64,000 nt of DNA from DAIODI01 sp046349255 (GTDB lineage Bacteria > Pseudomonadota > Alphaproteobacteria > Rhizobiales > Aestuariivirgaceae): NCBI GenBank assembly GCA_046349255.1, contig JAXMCR010000004.1, forward strand, positions 853,831 to 917,830. Direction: 5' to 3'. Shown piece by piece: positions 57,924-64,000 of the stretch. A program made the position numbers and the translations under genes. Under the pieces are notes generated by a model. It did not search any database. It was given only the letters and a program-made list of their open reading frames with translations, and was not told the DNA's origin. Position 1 is the first letter of the stretch. Each line of letters starts with the position of its first letter.

Positions 57924-58540
57924 TGCCAGGAAAGACACGCGAGGAAGCGCTGCGCAAGGCGGCCGCCAAGAACGATGCCGCAACGATCCGCAAGCTGATC
58001 AAGGAGGGCGTGAACCTCGAGGCGCGCGACGGCGCGAAGCGTACGGCGCTTCTCATCGCAACCCGCGCCAACGCCATCGACGCGGCGCGCGCACTGATCG
58101 ACGCCGGCGCGAACGTCAACGCCAAGGACAACATCCGCGACACGCCTTACCTGTACGCCGGCGCGGAAGGTCGGCTCGAGATCCTGCGCCTTTGCCTGAA
58201 GGCCGGCGCGGATCTCACGGATACGAACCGCTACGGCGGCAACGCGCTGATCCCGGCGGCGCACCACGGCCATCCGGAGACGGTGCGGGAACTCCTGAAG
58301 ACGAAGATCGACATCGACCACGTCAACCGGCTCGGCTGGACGGCGCTGATCGAGGCGGTGATACTGTCGGACGGCGGCCCGGTTCACCAGGAGATCGTGC
58401 GCGACCTCCTCGCTGCGGGAGCCGACCCCTTCATCGCCGACTTCGACGGTGTCCGCCCGCTCGAGCACGCGCGCAAGCGCGGCTATGCCGAAATGGTGGC
58501 GATGCTCGAGAAGGCGGAGGCTGGCCGCAAAAAGCGCTGA
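57923..58540 (+). CDS. Ankyrin-repeat protein
   Basis: A 205-residue protein made almost wholly of ankyrin repeats, about five, visible as AARALIDAGANVNAKDN, RLCLKAGADLTDTNRYGG, NRLGWTALIEAV and VRDLLAAGADPFIADFDG. There is no signal peptide. The ATG shares one base with the stop of the molybdopterin/MobA fusion gene, so the two are coupled. It may be a scaffold for the maturation or quaternary assembly of the Mo enzyme, which is inferred only from position. Confidence 0.85.
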   Translation: MPGKTREEALRKAAAKNDAATIRKLIKEGVNLEARDGAKRTALLIATRANAIDAARALIDAGANVNAKDNIRDTPYLYAGAEGRLEILRLCLKAGADLTDTNRYGGNALIPAAHHGHPETVRELLKTKIDIDHVNRLGWTALIEAVILSDGGPVHQEIVRDLLAAGADPFIADFDGVRPLEHARKRGYAEMVAMLEKAEAGRKKR

Positions 58541-58544
58541 GCCG

Positions 58545-59492
58545 CTACCAGGTGGTCTGCAGGCCGACACTCACGGTGTGCGCGGCCAGACCGATCGCGT
58601 TGAGGTTCTGTGTTCCGAGGTAGCTGGCTCTGAACGAAACTTTACTGGTGATCGGAAAGCCGGCGCTGGCCTCCCAGCCGACATCGAGGCGCTCGTCGTT
58701 CTTCGGGACGCCGTCGACGGTTGATCTGGCACCCGTCCCGACGCCTGCGCCGGCCGAGATCCATGCGCCGCCTTCGAAGTCGTATTCGATTGATCCGTCC
58801 GCGCTGTAGAGCGGCGCTTGCGTGCGCCTCGATCCACTGAAGAAGTCGTTGTTGGGCGTGAACAGGAAGGCCGTGCCGCTTACCTCGAACACCCAGTTGT
58901 CCTGGCGGTGCTGCAGGCCGATCTGCGGCCGGAACGAGAAACGGTTGGCGCCGAGGTTGATCAGCTTGTCGGGGTCGTACTGGCCGGTCGGCAGGCTCAC
59001 CGCCAAGGCCGCGCCGAGGATCGTCTCCTCACGAACGCCCGCGCGATAATCCGCGTATGCCTTGCCTGACAGCGGCGGGCCGCCGATCAGGTTGATGGCG
59101 AACCGGGCCACCGTGTCGCCGATGCCGGTGCGTTCCACGGTGGTGGGCACGCCGCTGAGGGTGCCGCTCCAGGTGCCGTCCTGGATCGCCTGCCTAAGCT
59201 CGAACCGGGCCGTCTTGTCGAACAACGCAAACGTCCTGATGTAGCCGACGAGCGTGGTCTTGAGGTCCACCCGCGCGTCTTCGATCTGGAGCACCGGGTC
59301 GGTCGCGATTGTCCCGGAGGTTTGCAGGAAGCTCAGGACGGCGAAGTTCTGGTCGACCGGCAGCTGGTTCCAGCGCCGAATCTCTACTTCCTGCGCGACG
59401 GCGCTCACGGTGAGCGCGATCATCCATGCGGCGAGAGCGCCCGTGAGGCGTATCAGCCACGACGATGCGCCATTTGAAACGGCTGTTCGCAC
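58545..59492 (-). CDS. Outer-membrane beta-barrel protein (transporter family, phenol MetA-pathway-like)
   Basis: A 315-residue exported protein with a signal peptide (about 1-33, ending VSAVAQ). The mature part alternates polar and hydrophobic residues as in a beta-barrel and ends in aromatic Trp (VGLQTTW). VSLPTGQYDPDKLINLGANR and FRPQIGLQHRQDNWVFEV are typical of the PF13557 family. Some members are encoded with aromatic-degradation genes, but none adjoin here. It converges on the ankyrin gene with 4 bases between. Confidence 0.8.
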   Translation of the reverse strand: MRTAVSNGASSWLIRLTGALAAWMIALTVSAVAQEVEIRRWNQLPVDQNFAVLSFLQTSGTIATDPVLQIEDARVDLKTTLVGYIRTFALFDKTARFELRQAIQDGTWSGTLSGVPTTVERTGIGDTVARFAINLIGGPPLSGKAYADYRAGVREETILGAALAVSLPTGQYDPDKLINLGANRFSFRPQIGLQHRQDNWVFEVSGTAFLFTPNNDFFSGSRRTQAPLYSADGSIEYDFEGGAWISAGAGVGTGARSTVDGVPKNDERLDVGWEASAGFPITSKVSFRASYLGTQNLNAIGLAAHTVSVGLQTTW

Positions 59493-59551
59493 GGTCGCCG
59501 TGCCGATCCCCGAGTCGAGCCCCCCGGGCTTCTTATAGCACTCGCCGGTCG

Positions 59552-59878
59552 CTACATCAGCTTCAGCCCGCGCAGGCTCGCGTGGCCGGTGCGGCCGATG
59601 ATGATGTGGTCGTGCACCACGATCGAGAGCTTGTCGGCCGCTTCCACGATGCGCCGTGTCATGTCGATGTCGGCGGGCGAGGGCGTCGGGTCTCCGGACG
59701 GGTGGTTGTGCATCACCCTACGGCGTTCATTATCATTTTGATATTTAACGATTTTTCTGAAGAACCCCTGAAGGTGGTGCCGGGGTTTGGGAGCTGCGCT
59801 TAGTGCGCCATCGTGATCGTCACGGGCGATCATCAGTGCACTCAGCGAGTTCACGTCACGCACGACACCGAACTTCAT
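59552..59878 (-). pseudogene. radC: radC 3' fragment fused in frame to element DNA
   Basis: The last 54 codons (59555-59716) encode the end of RadC: VMHNHPSGDPTPSPADIDMT and VVHDHIIIGRTGHASLRGLK, with the JAMM metal residues (HxH...S..D) intact. The rest of RadC, about 180 residues, is missing. At about 59714-59722 the sequence switches to AT-richer element DNA that stays open on the minus strand to an ATG at 59878 with AGAAAGG before it. This gives a possible 108-residue chimera (MKFGVVRDVNSLSALMIARD at the start). It marks the left junction of the inserted element; the 5' part of radC should lie beyond the right edge. Confidence 0.75.
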
Positions 59879-59949
59879 CCTTTCTGCCTCACAATTCAAG
59901 CCCACCGATTCGGCGGAGCCCTCGGGGCATCCACGAGTTGGGATTCTGG

Positions 59950-60579
59950 CTATCCAGTTGTCTTGCGATACCGCCCTTTCCTCGGTGATCCAACATAGCA
60001 TATGAGATCTGCGGCCTTGAGCGCGGCGATGTCCCGTCGCGCGGTTTTCAGACTGACGTCCCAAACAGCCGCGATCTCCCTGGCGTCGCATCGACCCTCG
60101 ACGACTCGGCCCAGAAACCAGCGTTGTCGATCATTGATCTCTGCCCGATCAGGGACATTTATAGGGTCACGTTCAGGGACACGTTCAGGGTCATATTCTC
60201 GCGCACCCGTTGCTGAACGTCCGCCAGCGGTTTCGCCGGCCGCATAGGCTTCACGGGTTCTGGCGAGCGATATGCGATCCACAGAGCCGGTCAACGGGAT
60301 CGCCGCCGGGCCTTCGAGCAAGCCGAGAACGAAGGCCCTGATGACGGGCGACGAAACCACCAGGCGCAGGAAATACACTGTATCCGGCCCGTGCTGCGCT
60401 GAGAGCCAATGCTTCACAGTCCTCTCGCTCGCATCCGTCTGACGCATGAGCTGCTTGATCGCACGGCGGCTGTCTCCATGCTCTTTGCGCAGCAGCTCGG
60501 CGATGGTCTGCGCGTAGGTGTCGCGTCCGCCAAGAACGCCTGTCCATAGGGGTAACTTCCTGCCCGTTTTCGGCAACAT
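59950..60579 (-). CDS. Element-borne winged-helix regulator
   Basis: A 209-residue protein. The N-terminal part (about 20-90) is helical with an HTH-like SDASERTVKHWLSAQHGPDT-type segment (TDASERTVKHWL). The C-terminal 60 residues are a winged helix (RWFLGRVVEGRCDAREIAAV, then DVSLKTARRDIAALKAADLI). Between them are four tandem 4-residue repeats, DPER-VPER-DPIN-VPDR, encoded by imperfect 12-base repeats (about 60150-60197). It is divergent from the recombinase gene and probably controls it. The family is not recognised further. Confidence 0.7.
   Translation of the reverse strand: MLPKTGRKLPLWTGVLGGRDTYAQTIAELLRKEHGDSRRAIKQLMRQTDASERTVKHWLSAQHGPDTVYFLRLVVSSPVIRAFVLGLLEGPAAIPLTGSVDRISLARTREAYAAGETAGGRSATGAREYDPERVPERDPINVPDRAEINDRQRWFLGRVVEGRCDAREIAAVWDVSLKTARRDIAALKAADLICYVGSPRKGRYRKTTG
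60150..60197 (-). repeat. Imperfect 12-base tandem repeat within the regulator gene
   Basis: On the minus strand GACCCTGAACGT, GTCCCTGAACGT, GACCCTATAAAT and GTCCCTGAT follow each other. They encode the DPER/VPER/DPIN/VPDR linker between the two DNA-binding domains. Slippage here would change linker length by four residues per unit without breaking the frame. Confidence 0.75.
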
Positions 60580-60589
60580 CTTCCGTTTT

Positions 60590-60619
60590 CTCCGCAGCTA
60601 GACTGGTTTCCGTGCGGAG
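60590..60619. promoter_or_regulatory. Inverted repeat between regulator and recombinase genes
   Basis: CTCCGCA (60590-60596) and TGCGGAG (60613-60619) are a perfect 7-bp inverted repeat with a 16-base spacer, centred in the 118-base divergent region. It is a candidate operator for the element's regulator. Confidence 0.4.
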
Positions 60620-60697
60620 TGACGGCAGAGGCCCGTCATGCGCTGCGGCGGTAGGTCGCCCGGACCGCCGTAGTCATGTTTAGGAGGGCGTGATGAG

Positions 60698-62266
60698 ATG
60701 AACCGGAGACTTTACGATGATGATCGGTCAGGGCAGCCGGAGCGTCCCCTTCGAGCTGCCGAATACGTCCGCATGTCGACGGACCATCAAAAGTATTCGA
60801 CCGAAAACCAATCCGACGCGATCAAGCAATATGCCCAGGCTCGTGGGATCGAGATCGTCAAAACCTATACCGATGCCGGGAAGAGCGGACTCAAGATAGA
60901 GGGGCGCGACGCGCTCCAGCAGCTCATCGAGGATGTGAAATCCGGGATCGCCGATTTCACCCTGGTGCTCGTCTATGACGTCAGCCGCTGGGGGCGATTC
61001 CAGGATGCCGACGAGAGCGCCTATTATGAATATCTCTGCCGACGCGCCGGCATCGCCGTGGAGTATTGCGCAGAGCAGTTCGACAACGATGGCAGTCCGA
61101 TCTCCACCATCGTCAAAGGCGTCAAACGCGCGATGGCCGGCGAATATAGCCGTGAGCTGTCAACCAAGGTGTTCGCCGGTCAGGGACGGCTAATCGAGAA
61201 GGGCTATCGTCAGGGCGGGCCAGCCGGCTTCGGCCTGCGGCGGACCCTGATCGATGAGCATGGAACCACCAAGGGGTTCCTTGAGCGGGGCGAACACAAG
61301 AGCATCCAGACCGATCGGGTGATCCTGACGCTCGGCCCTGCCGAGGAAGTCGATCTGGTCCGCGAGATCTACCGGGCATTCGTCCATCAGGGTTACAGCG
61401 AGCGCGAGATTGCGGCCGATCTCAACAGAAGGGGTATCTCCACCGACCTTGGGCGGCCCTGGACCAGGGGAACCGTCCACCAGATTCTCATCAATGAGAA
61501 ATATGTCGGCGACAACGTATGGAATCGCCGCTCCTTCAAGCTGAAGAAAAAGCGCGTCCAGAACGATCCCGAGATGCGGATCAGGGCGCAGGATGCGTTC
61601 GCGGCCGTCGTCGAGCGCGAACTGTTCGAGGCGGCCAGGACCATCATCGGTGCGCGCTCCTTCCGTCTGAGCGACGAGGAGATGTTGAAGTCTCTGAGGA
61701 AGCTCTACCAGCAACGGGGTTTGCTCTCCGGCATCGTCATCGACGAATGCGATGGAATGCCGTCGAGCAGCGCCTACAGCTCCCGCTTTGGCAGTCTGCT
61801 TCGCGCATACGGTCTCGTGGGCTTCACGCCGGATCGCGATTACCGCTATGTCGAAATCAACCGCGAGCTGCGGAAGCTCCATCCCGGCATTCTCCGTGAG
61901 GTGCTCGACGGATTGCGGGCCACTGGCAGCGATGCCTGGCAGGATCTCCAGACCGACCGGGTGATCGTCAACAGCGAGTTCAGCCTCTCCGTGGTGGTGG
62001 CCCGCTGCATGGAGACGCCGACCGGGCTCCTTCGGTGGAACCTGCGCTTCGACACCTCGCTCGCGCCCGACATCACGATCGTCGTGCGAATGGACAGCGC
62101 CAATCGCGCGCCGCTCGACTATTACCTGTTCCCGCGCATCGACATGCTCTCCGAGAAGCTGCGGTTGGGAGAGGATAATGCCCTCGGGCTCGACGCCTAT
62201 CGGTTCGACGACCTCGACCTTCTCTACGACATCGCCAGGCCCATTCCTCTTGCGGAGGCTGCCTGA
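60698..62266 (+). CDS. Large serine recombinase, zinc-ribbon-lacking type
   Basis: A 522-residue site-specific recombinase. The N-terminal resolvase domain has the nucleophile S27 in YVRMSTDHQ with R25, and VYDVSRWGRF (R97, R100) in the active site. GEYSRELSTKV and the recombinase domain (REIAADLNRRGISTDLGRPW) follow. After residue 340, where a zinc ribbon with paired cysteines is expected, there is instead SGIVIDECDGMPSSSAYSSR and a long conserved region to the end. It probably integrates and excises this element. AGGAGGG lies 9 bases before the ATG at 60698. The next gene shares one base with its stop. Confidence 0.9.
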   Translation: MNRRLYDDDRSGQPERPLRAAEYVRMSTDHQKYSTENQSDAIKQYAQARGIEIVKTYTDAGKSGLKIEGRDALQQLIEDVKSGIADFTLVLVYDVSRWGRFQDADESAYYEYLCRRAGIAVEYCAEQFDNDGSPISTIVKGVKRAMAGEYSRELSTKVFAGQGRLIEKGYRQGGPAGFGLRRTLIDEHGTTKGFLERGEHKSIQTDRVILTLGPAEEVDLVREIYRAFVHQGYSEREIAADLNRRGISTDLGRPWTRGTVHQILINEKYVGDNVWNRRSFKLKKKRVQNDPEMRIRAQDAFAAVVERELFEAARTIIGARSFRLSDEEMLKSLRKLYQQRGLLSGIVIDECDGMPSSSAYSSRFGSLLRAYGLVGFTPDRDYRYVEINRELRKLHPGILREVLDGLRATGSDAWQDLQTDRVIVNSEFSLSVVVARCMETPTGLLRWNLRFDTSLAPDITIVVRMDSANRAPLDYYLFPRIDMLSEKLRLGEDNALGLDAYRFDDLDLLYDIARPIPLAEAA

Positions 62267-63171
62267 TGCCTGCCGTTCGACCGAACCGGATCGAAATGAT
62301 CCCTATCGCCCGGATCACGGTTCTGAACCCACGCGCGCGCAACAAGCGTCAGCACCGGGAGATCGTGAACAACATTGAGGCCATCGGCCTGAAGCGTCCG
62401 ATCACGGTGAGCCGCCGTGATGGCGCCGGGGGGCCGAGATACGATCTCGTTTGCGGGGAAGGCCGGCTGGAAGCCTTCCAGATGCTGGGTCAGACCGAGA
62501 TTCCAGCCGTGGTGATCGAGGCCAGTGAGAGCGAGTGCCTCGTGATGAGTCTGGTCGAAAACATTGCCCGGCGCACGCCGCGCCCCATCGACCTCATGAA
62601 AGAGATCGGCGCGTTACGGTCCCGCGGTTTCAACGATATGGCCATCGCAGAGAAGATTGGCGTCGGAGCATCCTGGGTGAACATGATCGCCTCGCTACTC
62701 GAGCGTGGCGAGGAGCGGCTCGTGTCGGCCGTCGAAACCGGGCTCATTCCGATCACCCTGGCGATGGAAATTTCCAAGGCCGAGACGGAAGAGGGGCAGA
62801 ACCTGCTTCTCGACGCCTATGAAACCGGCAAACTCAGAGGCAAGAAGCTCGCCGCGGTTCGCCGTCTGCTCGAAATGCGGATGCGGAGCCAGCGCAAGGG
62901 AGGATTGCCTGCCGGGCGGTTGGGTCGGAAAGGCACCGGCGTTCGGCGGATGACGGCCGCCGATCTCATGCAGGTGTATCAGCGTGAGGCGGAAAAGCAG
63001 CGTCTGCTCGTCAAGAAGTCGGATTTCACGCAGACCCGGCTGCTTTTCGTCGTCGAGGCGCTGAAGGATCTCCTCGCTAACGACGGCTTCATCAACCTGC
63101 TGAGGGCGGAAGGGCTGGCGACCATGCCTCGGGCGCTCAAGGTCCGCGTGTCGGGAGGCGATCATGACTGA
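62266..63171 (+). CDS. ParB-like nuclease/CTPase domain protein (first)
   Basis: A 301-residue ParB-family protein. The N-terminal ParB/Srx domain has IPIARITVLNPRARNKR (residues 12-28), CGEGRLEAFQMLG in place of the usual GERR box, and the ENIARR motif of CTP-binding ParB proteins. A central HTH (MAIAEKIGVGASWVNMIASL) and a helical C-terminus follow. It is coupled to the recombinase gene (1-base overlap) and to a second ParB-like gene (8-base overlap). There is no ParA in the window. It may serve partition or regulate the recombinase. Confidence 0.88.
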   Translation: MPAVRPNRIEMIPIARITVLNPRARNKRQHREIVNNIEAIGLKRPITVSRRDGAGGPRYDLVCGEGRLEAFQMLGQTEIPAVVIEASESECLVMSLVENIARRTPRPIDLMKEIGALRSRGFNDMAIAEKIGVGASWVNMIASLLERGEERLVSAVETGLIPITLAMEISKAETEEGQNLLLDAYETGKLRGKKLAAVRRLLEMRMRSQRKGGLPAGRLGRKGTGVRRMTAADLMQVYQREAEKQRLLVKKSDFTQTRLLFVVEALKDLLANDGFINLLRAEGLATMPRALKVRVSGGDHD

Positions 63172-64000
63172 AGAACCGAAGGATCGGGATGACGGCCGCA
63201 TCCACCTCGCCTTCGATCGCGATTTTCTGACGATCCCTGTCGCGGCGATCGTTCCGCTAAAGACGTTGCCGCCCGGTGCCAGGGAGAGCCGGTCCTACTC
63301 GCAGGTTCTGAGTTCGATCAAGGCGATCGGCCTGATCGAAGCCCCCGTCGTCATGGCAGACGAAAAGAATGTCGGAACCTGGTTTCTCCTCGATGGCCAC
63401 CTTCGGCTGGAGGCGCTGAAGGAACTCGGCATCGCTGAGGTCGAGTGCCTGCTCGCCTCTGACGACGACACCTATACCTACAACAAGCGCGTCAACCGCA
63501 TCCCACCGATCCAGGAGCACCGGATGATTGCGCGCGCGATGGATCGAGGCGTGTCGTCCGCCGACATCGCTGCGGCCCTGAACCTCCAGGTCGAGTCAGT
63601 GCTGCGGCGTTTCCGGCTGCTGGAAGGGATCAGCCCCGAGGCGGCCGAGATGCTGAAAGACACGCCTTGCTCGATGAAGGTGTTCGACATTCTGCGCCAG
63701 ATGACGGCCGTGCGGCAGATCGAAGCCGCCGATCTGATGATCGGCCAGAACAATTTCACGGTCATGTTTGCCCGCGCGTTGCGCGCGGCGACATCCGAAA
63801 ACCAGCTTGCCGCCACCAAGAGGGGAAAGGGCGGCGGCAAGCCGACGCCCTCGGGTCAACAGATCGCCCGGATGGAGCGGGAACTGGCGGCGCTTCAGAC
63901 GCAGGTCAAGTCGGTCGAGGAAACCTACGGCATCGACAATCTGCATTTGACCGTCGCGCGTGGATACGTCGCCAAGCTCCTTGCGAACAATCGGGTGGTC
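63164..64000 (+). CDS. ParB/RepB-like partition protein (second), 3' end beyond window
   Basis: The frame from ATG 63164 is open for 279 codons to the right edge. It encodes MTEEPKDRDDGRIHLAFDR, then a ParB-like domain (FLLDGHLRLEALKELGIAEV, RVNRIPPIQEHRMIARAMD), an HTH (VSSADIAAALNLQVESVLRR) and a RepB-type C-terminal region with a coiled segment (ARMERELAALQTQVKSVEE). GGGAGG precedes the start, and it overlaps the first ParB-like gene by 8 bases. It diverges strongly from its neighbour, so this is not a recent duplication. Confidence 0.85.
   Translation, partial: MTEEPKDRDDGRIHLAFDRDFLTIPVAAIVPLKTLPPGARESRSYSQVLSSIKAIGLIEAPVVMADEKNVGTWFLLDGHLRLEALKELGIAEVECLLASDDDTYTYNKRVNRIPPIQEHRMIARAMDRGVSSADIAAALNLQVESVLRRFRLLEGISPEAAEMLKDTPCSMKVFDILRQMTAVRQIEAADLMIGQNNFTVMFARALRAATSENQLAATKRGKGGGKPTPSGQQIARMERELAALQTQVKSVEETYGIDNLHLTVARGYVAKLLANNRVV

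Larger units (their letters stand above)
59717..64000. mobile_element. Integrated element inserted in radC (left part)
   Basis: The host RadC frame stops at about 59716. What follows has lower GC in its first 900 bases, a regulator, a large serine recombinase and two ParB/RepB-like genes. This is the usual marker set of integrative elements and plasmid-like islands of Alphaproteobacteria. The element runs beyond the right edge, so its size, other att end and cargo are unknown. Confidence 0.7.

Noticed and set aside
59552..60091. A complete RadC protein
   Set aside because: Only the last 54 residues match RadC; the upstream part of the frame is element sequence without RadC motifs.

Overview
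The window is high-GC chromosomal DNA. Its gene families point to an alphaproteobacterium of the order Hyphomicrobiales (Rhizobiales): recA-alaS-icd in sequence, purC-purS-purQ-purL-bolA-grxD, Usg, the DUF1476 ATP-synthase inhibitor family, DUF2585, DUF6867 inside a liv operon, and a GTTC-N7-GTTC LexA box before recA. The genus cannot be fixed by reading alone. Nearly all of the sequence is single-copy housekeeping and metabolic DNA. The exception is the right end, where a mobile element interrupts radC.

Layout. 1-13.8 kb: an M19 dipeptidase cut by the left edge and apparently frameshifted; recA with its SOS box; alaS; a cluster of dispersed palindromic repeats; two GFA-family zinc proteins with a LysE exporter; icd; trmJ-murI; rpsD with a good sigma70 promoter; a secreted lipase; a beta-class GST; usg. 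13.9-19.5 kb (minus strand): a drug/metabolite exporter, then purC-purS-purQ-purL-bolA-grxD, joining de novo purine synthesis to Fe-S glutaredoxin/BolA functions. 19.6-27.3 kb (plus strand): a surface-carbohydrate region with two tandem GT-B-like paralogues and a GT92-type transferase, followed by a Gfo/Idh oxidoreductase, a NeuB-like synthase fused to a cupin, a HAD phosphatase and a CMP-sugar synthetase. This looks like a route to a nonulosonate-like CMP-sugar and its export polymer.

27.3-33.1 kb: DUF1476, an HpcH-type aldolase, pncB, an L,D-transpeptidase, purB, a LuxR solo with most acyl-homoserine-lactone pocket residues, and a promoter/hairpin/terminator arrangement that may be a small RNA. 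33.2-40.4 kb (minus strand): livH-livM-livG-livF-DUF6867-livK for branched-chain amino acid uptake, a stand-alone Lrp-type ligand-binding domain and an aspartate-type aminotransferase. 40.5-48.7 kb: a lipoprotein, CYTH protein, FAD oxidoreductase, SRPBCC protein, amidase, DUF2585, a class III cyclase/TPR protein, and two secreted proteins.

48.9-58.5 kb (plus strand): a form II CoxS-CoxL-CoxM molybdenum hydroxylase, then (after a second cluster of the palindromic repeats) its maturation genes coxD, coxE, two XdhC-type proteins and a molybdopterin-binding/nucleotidyltransferase fusion, ending in an ankyrin protein. 58.5-64 kb: an outer-membrane protein, the last 54 codons of radC, and the left end of an integrated element. 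The element carries a winged-helix regulator, an unusual large serine recombinase without the zinc ribbon, and two overlapping ParB/RepB-like genes, the last cut by the right edge. This recombinase-ParB-ParB module is the least explained system in the window.
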